From JAJEFO01 sp965209045 (GTDB lineage Bacteria; Pseudomonadota; Alphaproteobacteria; Rhodobacterales; Rhodobacteraceae): 64,000 nt of DNA. Positions within the stretch are counted from its first letter, which is position 1. Each line of letters begins with the position of its first letter. This document shows positions 63,838-64,000 of the stretch, in pieces. A program made the translations under genes and the position numbers. The stretch covers positions 558,001 through 622,000 of the forward strand of contig CBDBPW010000001.1 of assembly GCA_965209045.1 (NCBI GenBank), written 5' to 3'. The notes under the pieces were generated by a model. It worked only from the letters and a program-made list of their open reading frames with translations, did no database searches and was not told the origin of the DNA.

Positions 63838-64000
63838 GCAGCTTGCGCAGTTGCCTGATGATCAAATTGACACAAGCGACATTCCAGAGCTGGACGAGGC
63901 GTGGTTTGCGCGAGCCAAATTGACGCCTCCCCGTACCAAACCCAATGTAAGTCTGCGCGTGCCGCCAGAAGTGGTGGAGTTCTTCAAGGCGAAGAACCCG
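63803..64000 (+). CDS. brnA: BrnA-family antitoxin (partial)
   Basis: It starts at ATG 63803, overlapping the end of brnT by 35 bases, and runs off the window. The 66 visible residues include DDQIDTSDIPELDEAWF and TPPRTKPNVSLRVPPEVVEF, typical of BrnA ribbon-helix-helix antitoxins. Since the toxin is broken, it may act now as a solitary repressor. Confidence 0.85.
   Translation, partial: MNKRYNEPMALEQLAQLPDDQIDTSDIPELDEAWFARAKLTPPRTKPNVSLRVPPEVVEFFKAKNP

Noticed and set aside
1..64000. CRISPR arrays
   Set aside because: No series of regularly spaced identical repeats was seen. The repeats found are few, long or irregular, and no cas genes are present.

Overview
This is a high-GC window, probably alphaproteobacterial. 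The inference rests on codon bias and gene types: LysE/RhtB exporter, YcaQ, RidA, WYL regulator, an mdeRAB-like methionine catabolism locus, and F-type conjugation and toprim-primase relics. It is unusually gene-sparse. Many genes are broken, often by single in-frame stop codons, and there are IS elements, dispersed repeats and duplicated segments. It reads as an accessory, plastic part of a genome rather than a core operonic stretch.

Layout. 1-0.6 kb: end of an ISAs1 transposase. 0.9-9.3 kb: ordinary genes (exported alpha/beta hydrolase; ABC-2 exporter divergent from a membrane LytTR regulator; LysR regulator, glutathionyl-hydroquinone-reductase-like GST and LysE exporter; VOC protein). 10-27 kb: two diverged copies, A (10.8-12.4 kb) and B (22.8-26.7 kb), of a segment carrying an MFS exporter, a convergent Bcr/CflA-type MFS exporter and an HD phosphohydrolase. 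The copies have decayed reciprocally, and copy B is interrupted by a TnpB element. Between them lie an NTF2-like/WYL/RidA cluster, a 0.7 kb duplicated repeat with a conserved 61-residue ORF, a YcaQ-type glycosylase, a PIN toxin-antitoxin pair and conjugation relics.

27-48 kb is a defence and toxin-antitoxin island: cold-shock protein, HicAB, a RES toxin with an Xre/MbcA/ParS-like antitoxin, a two-gene operon of a patatin-like phospholipase and a membrane Ser/Thr kinase (the best candidate for an undescribed system), a nucleotidyltransferase pair, a serine recombinase, HipBA with palindromic operators, an IS1634-type IS, a broken XRE-ImmA/PIN pair, an AT-rich type II restriction-modification pair and two dead tyrosine integrases abutting a truncated glycosidase.

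49-56.5 kb: a GltB-like FMN protein, a broken ATPase, and an operon of methionine gamma-lyase-like enzyme, 2-oxoacid dehydrogenase E1-like enzyme and exported cyclase, divergent from an Lrp/AsnC regulator with an operator-like palindrome between them. This predicts breakdown of methionine to 2-oxobutyrate, then oxidation. 57-64 kb: a Fic protein lacking the canonical catalytic His, an XRE regulator with a 333-residue conserved protein, a broken HigA-like antitoxin, a RelE-type toxin fused in frame to its antitoxin, a class II aldolase and a BrnTA pair whose toxin carries an amber codon; BrnA runs off the window end.

All family assignments come from reading motifs by eye; no searches were run.
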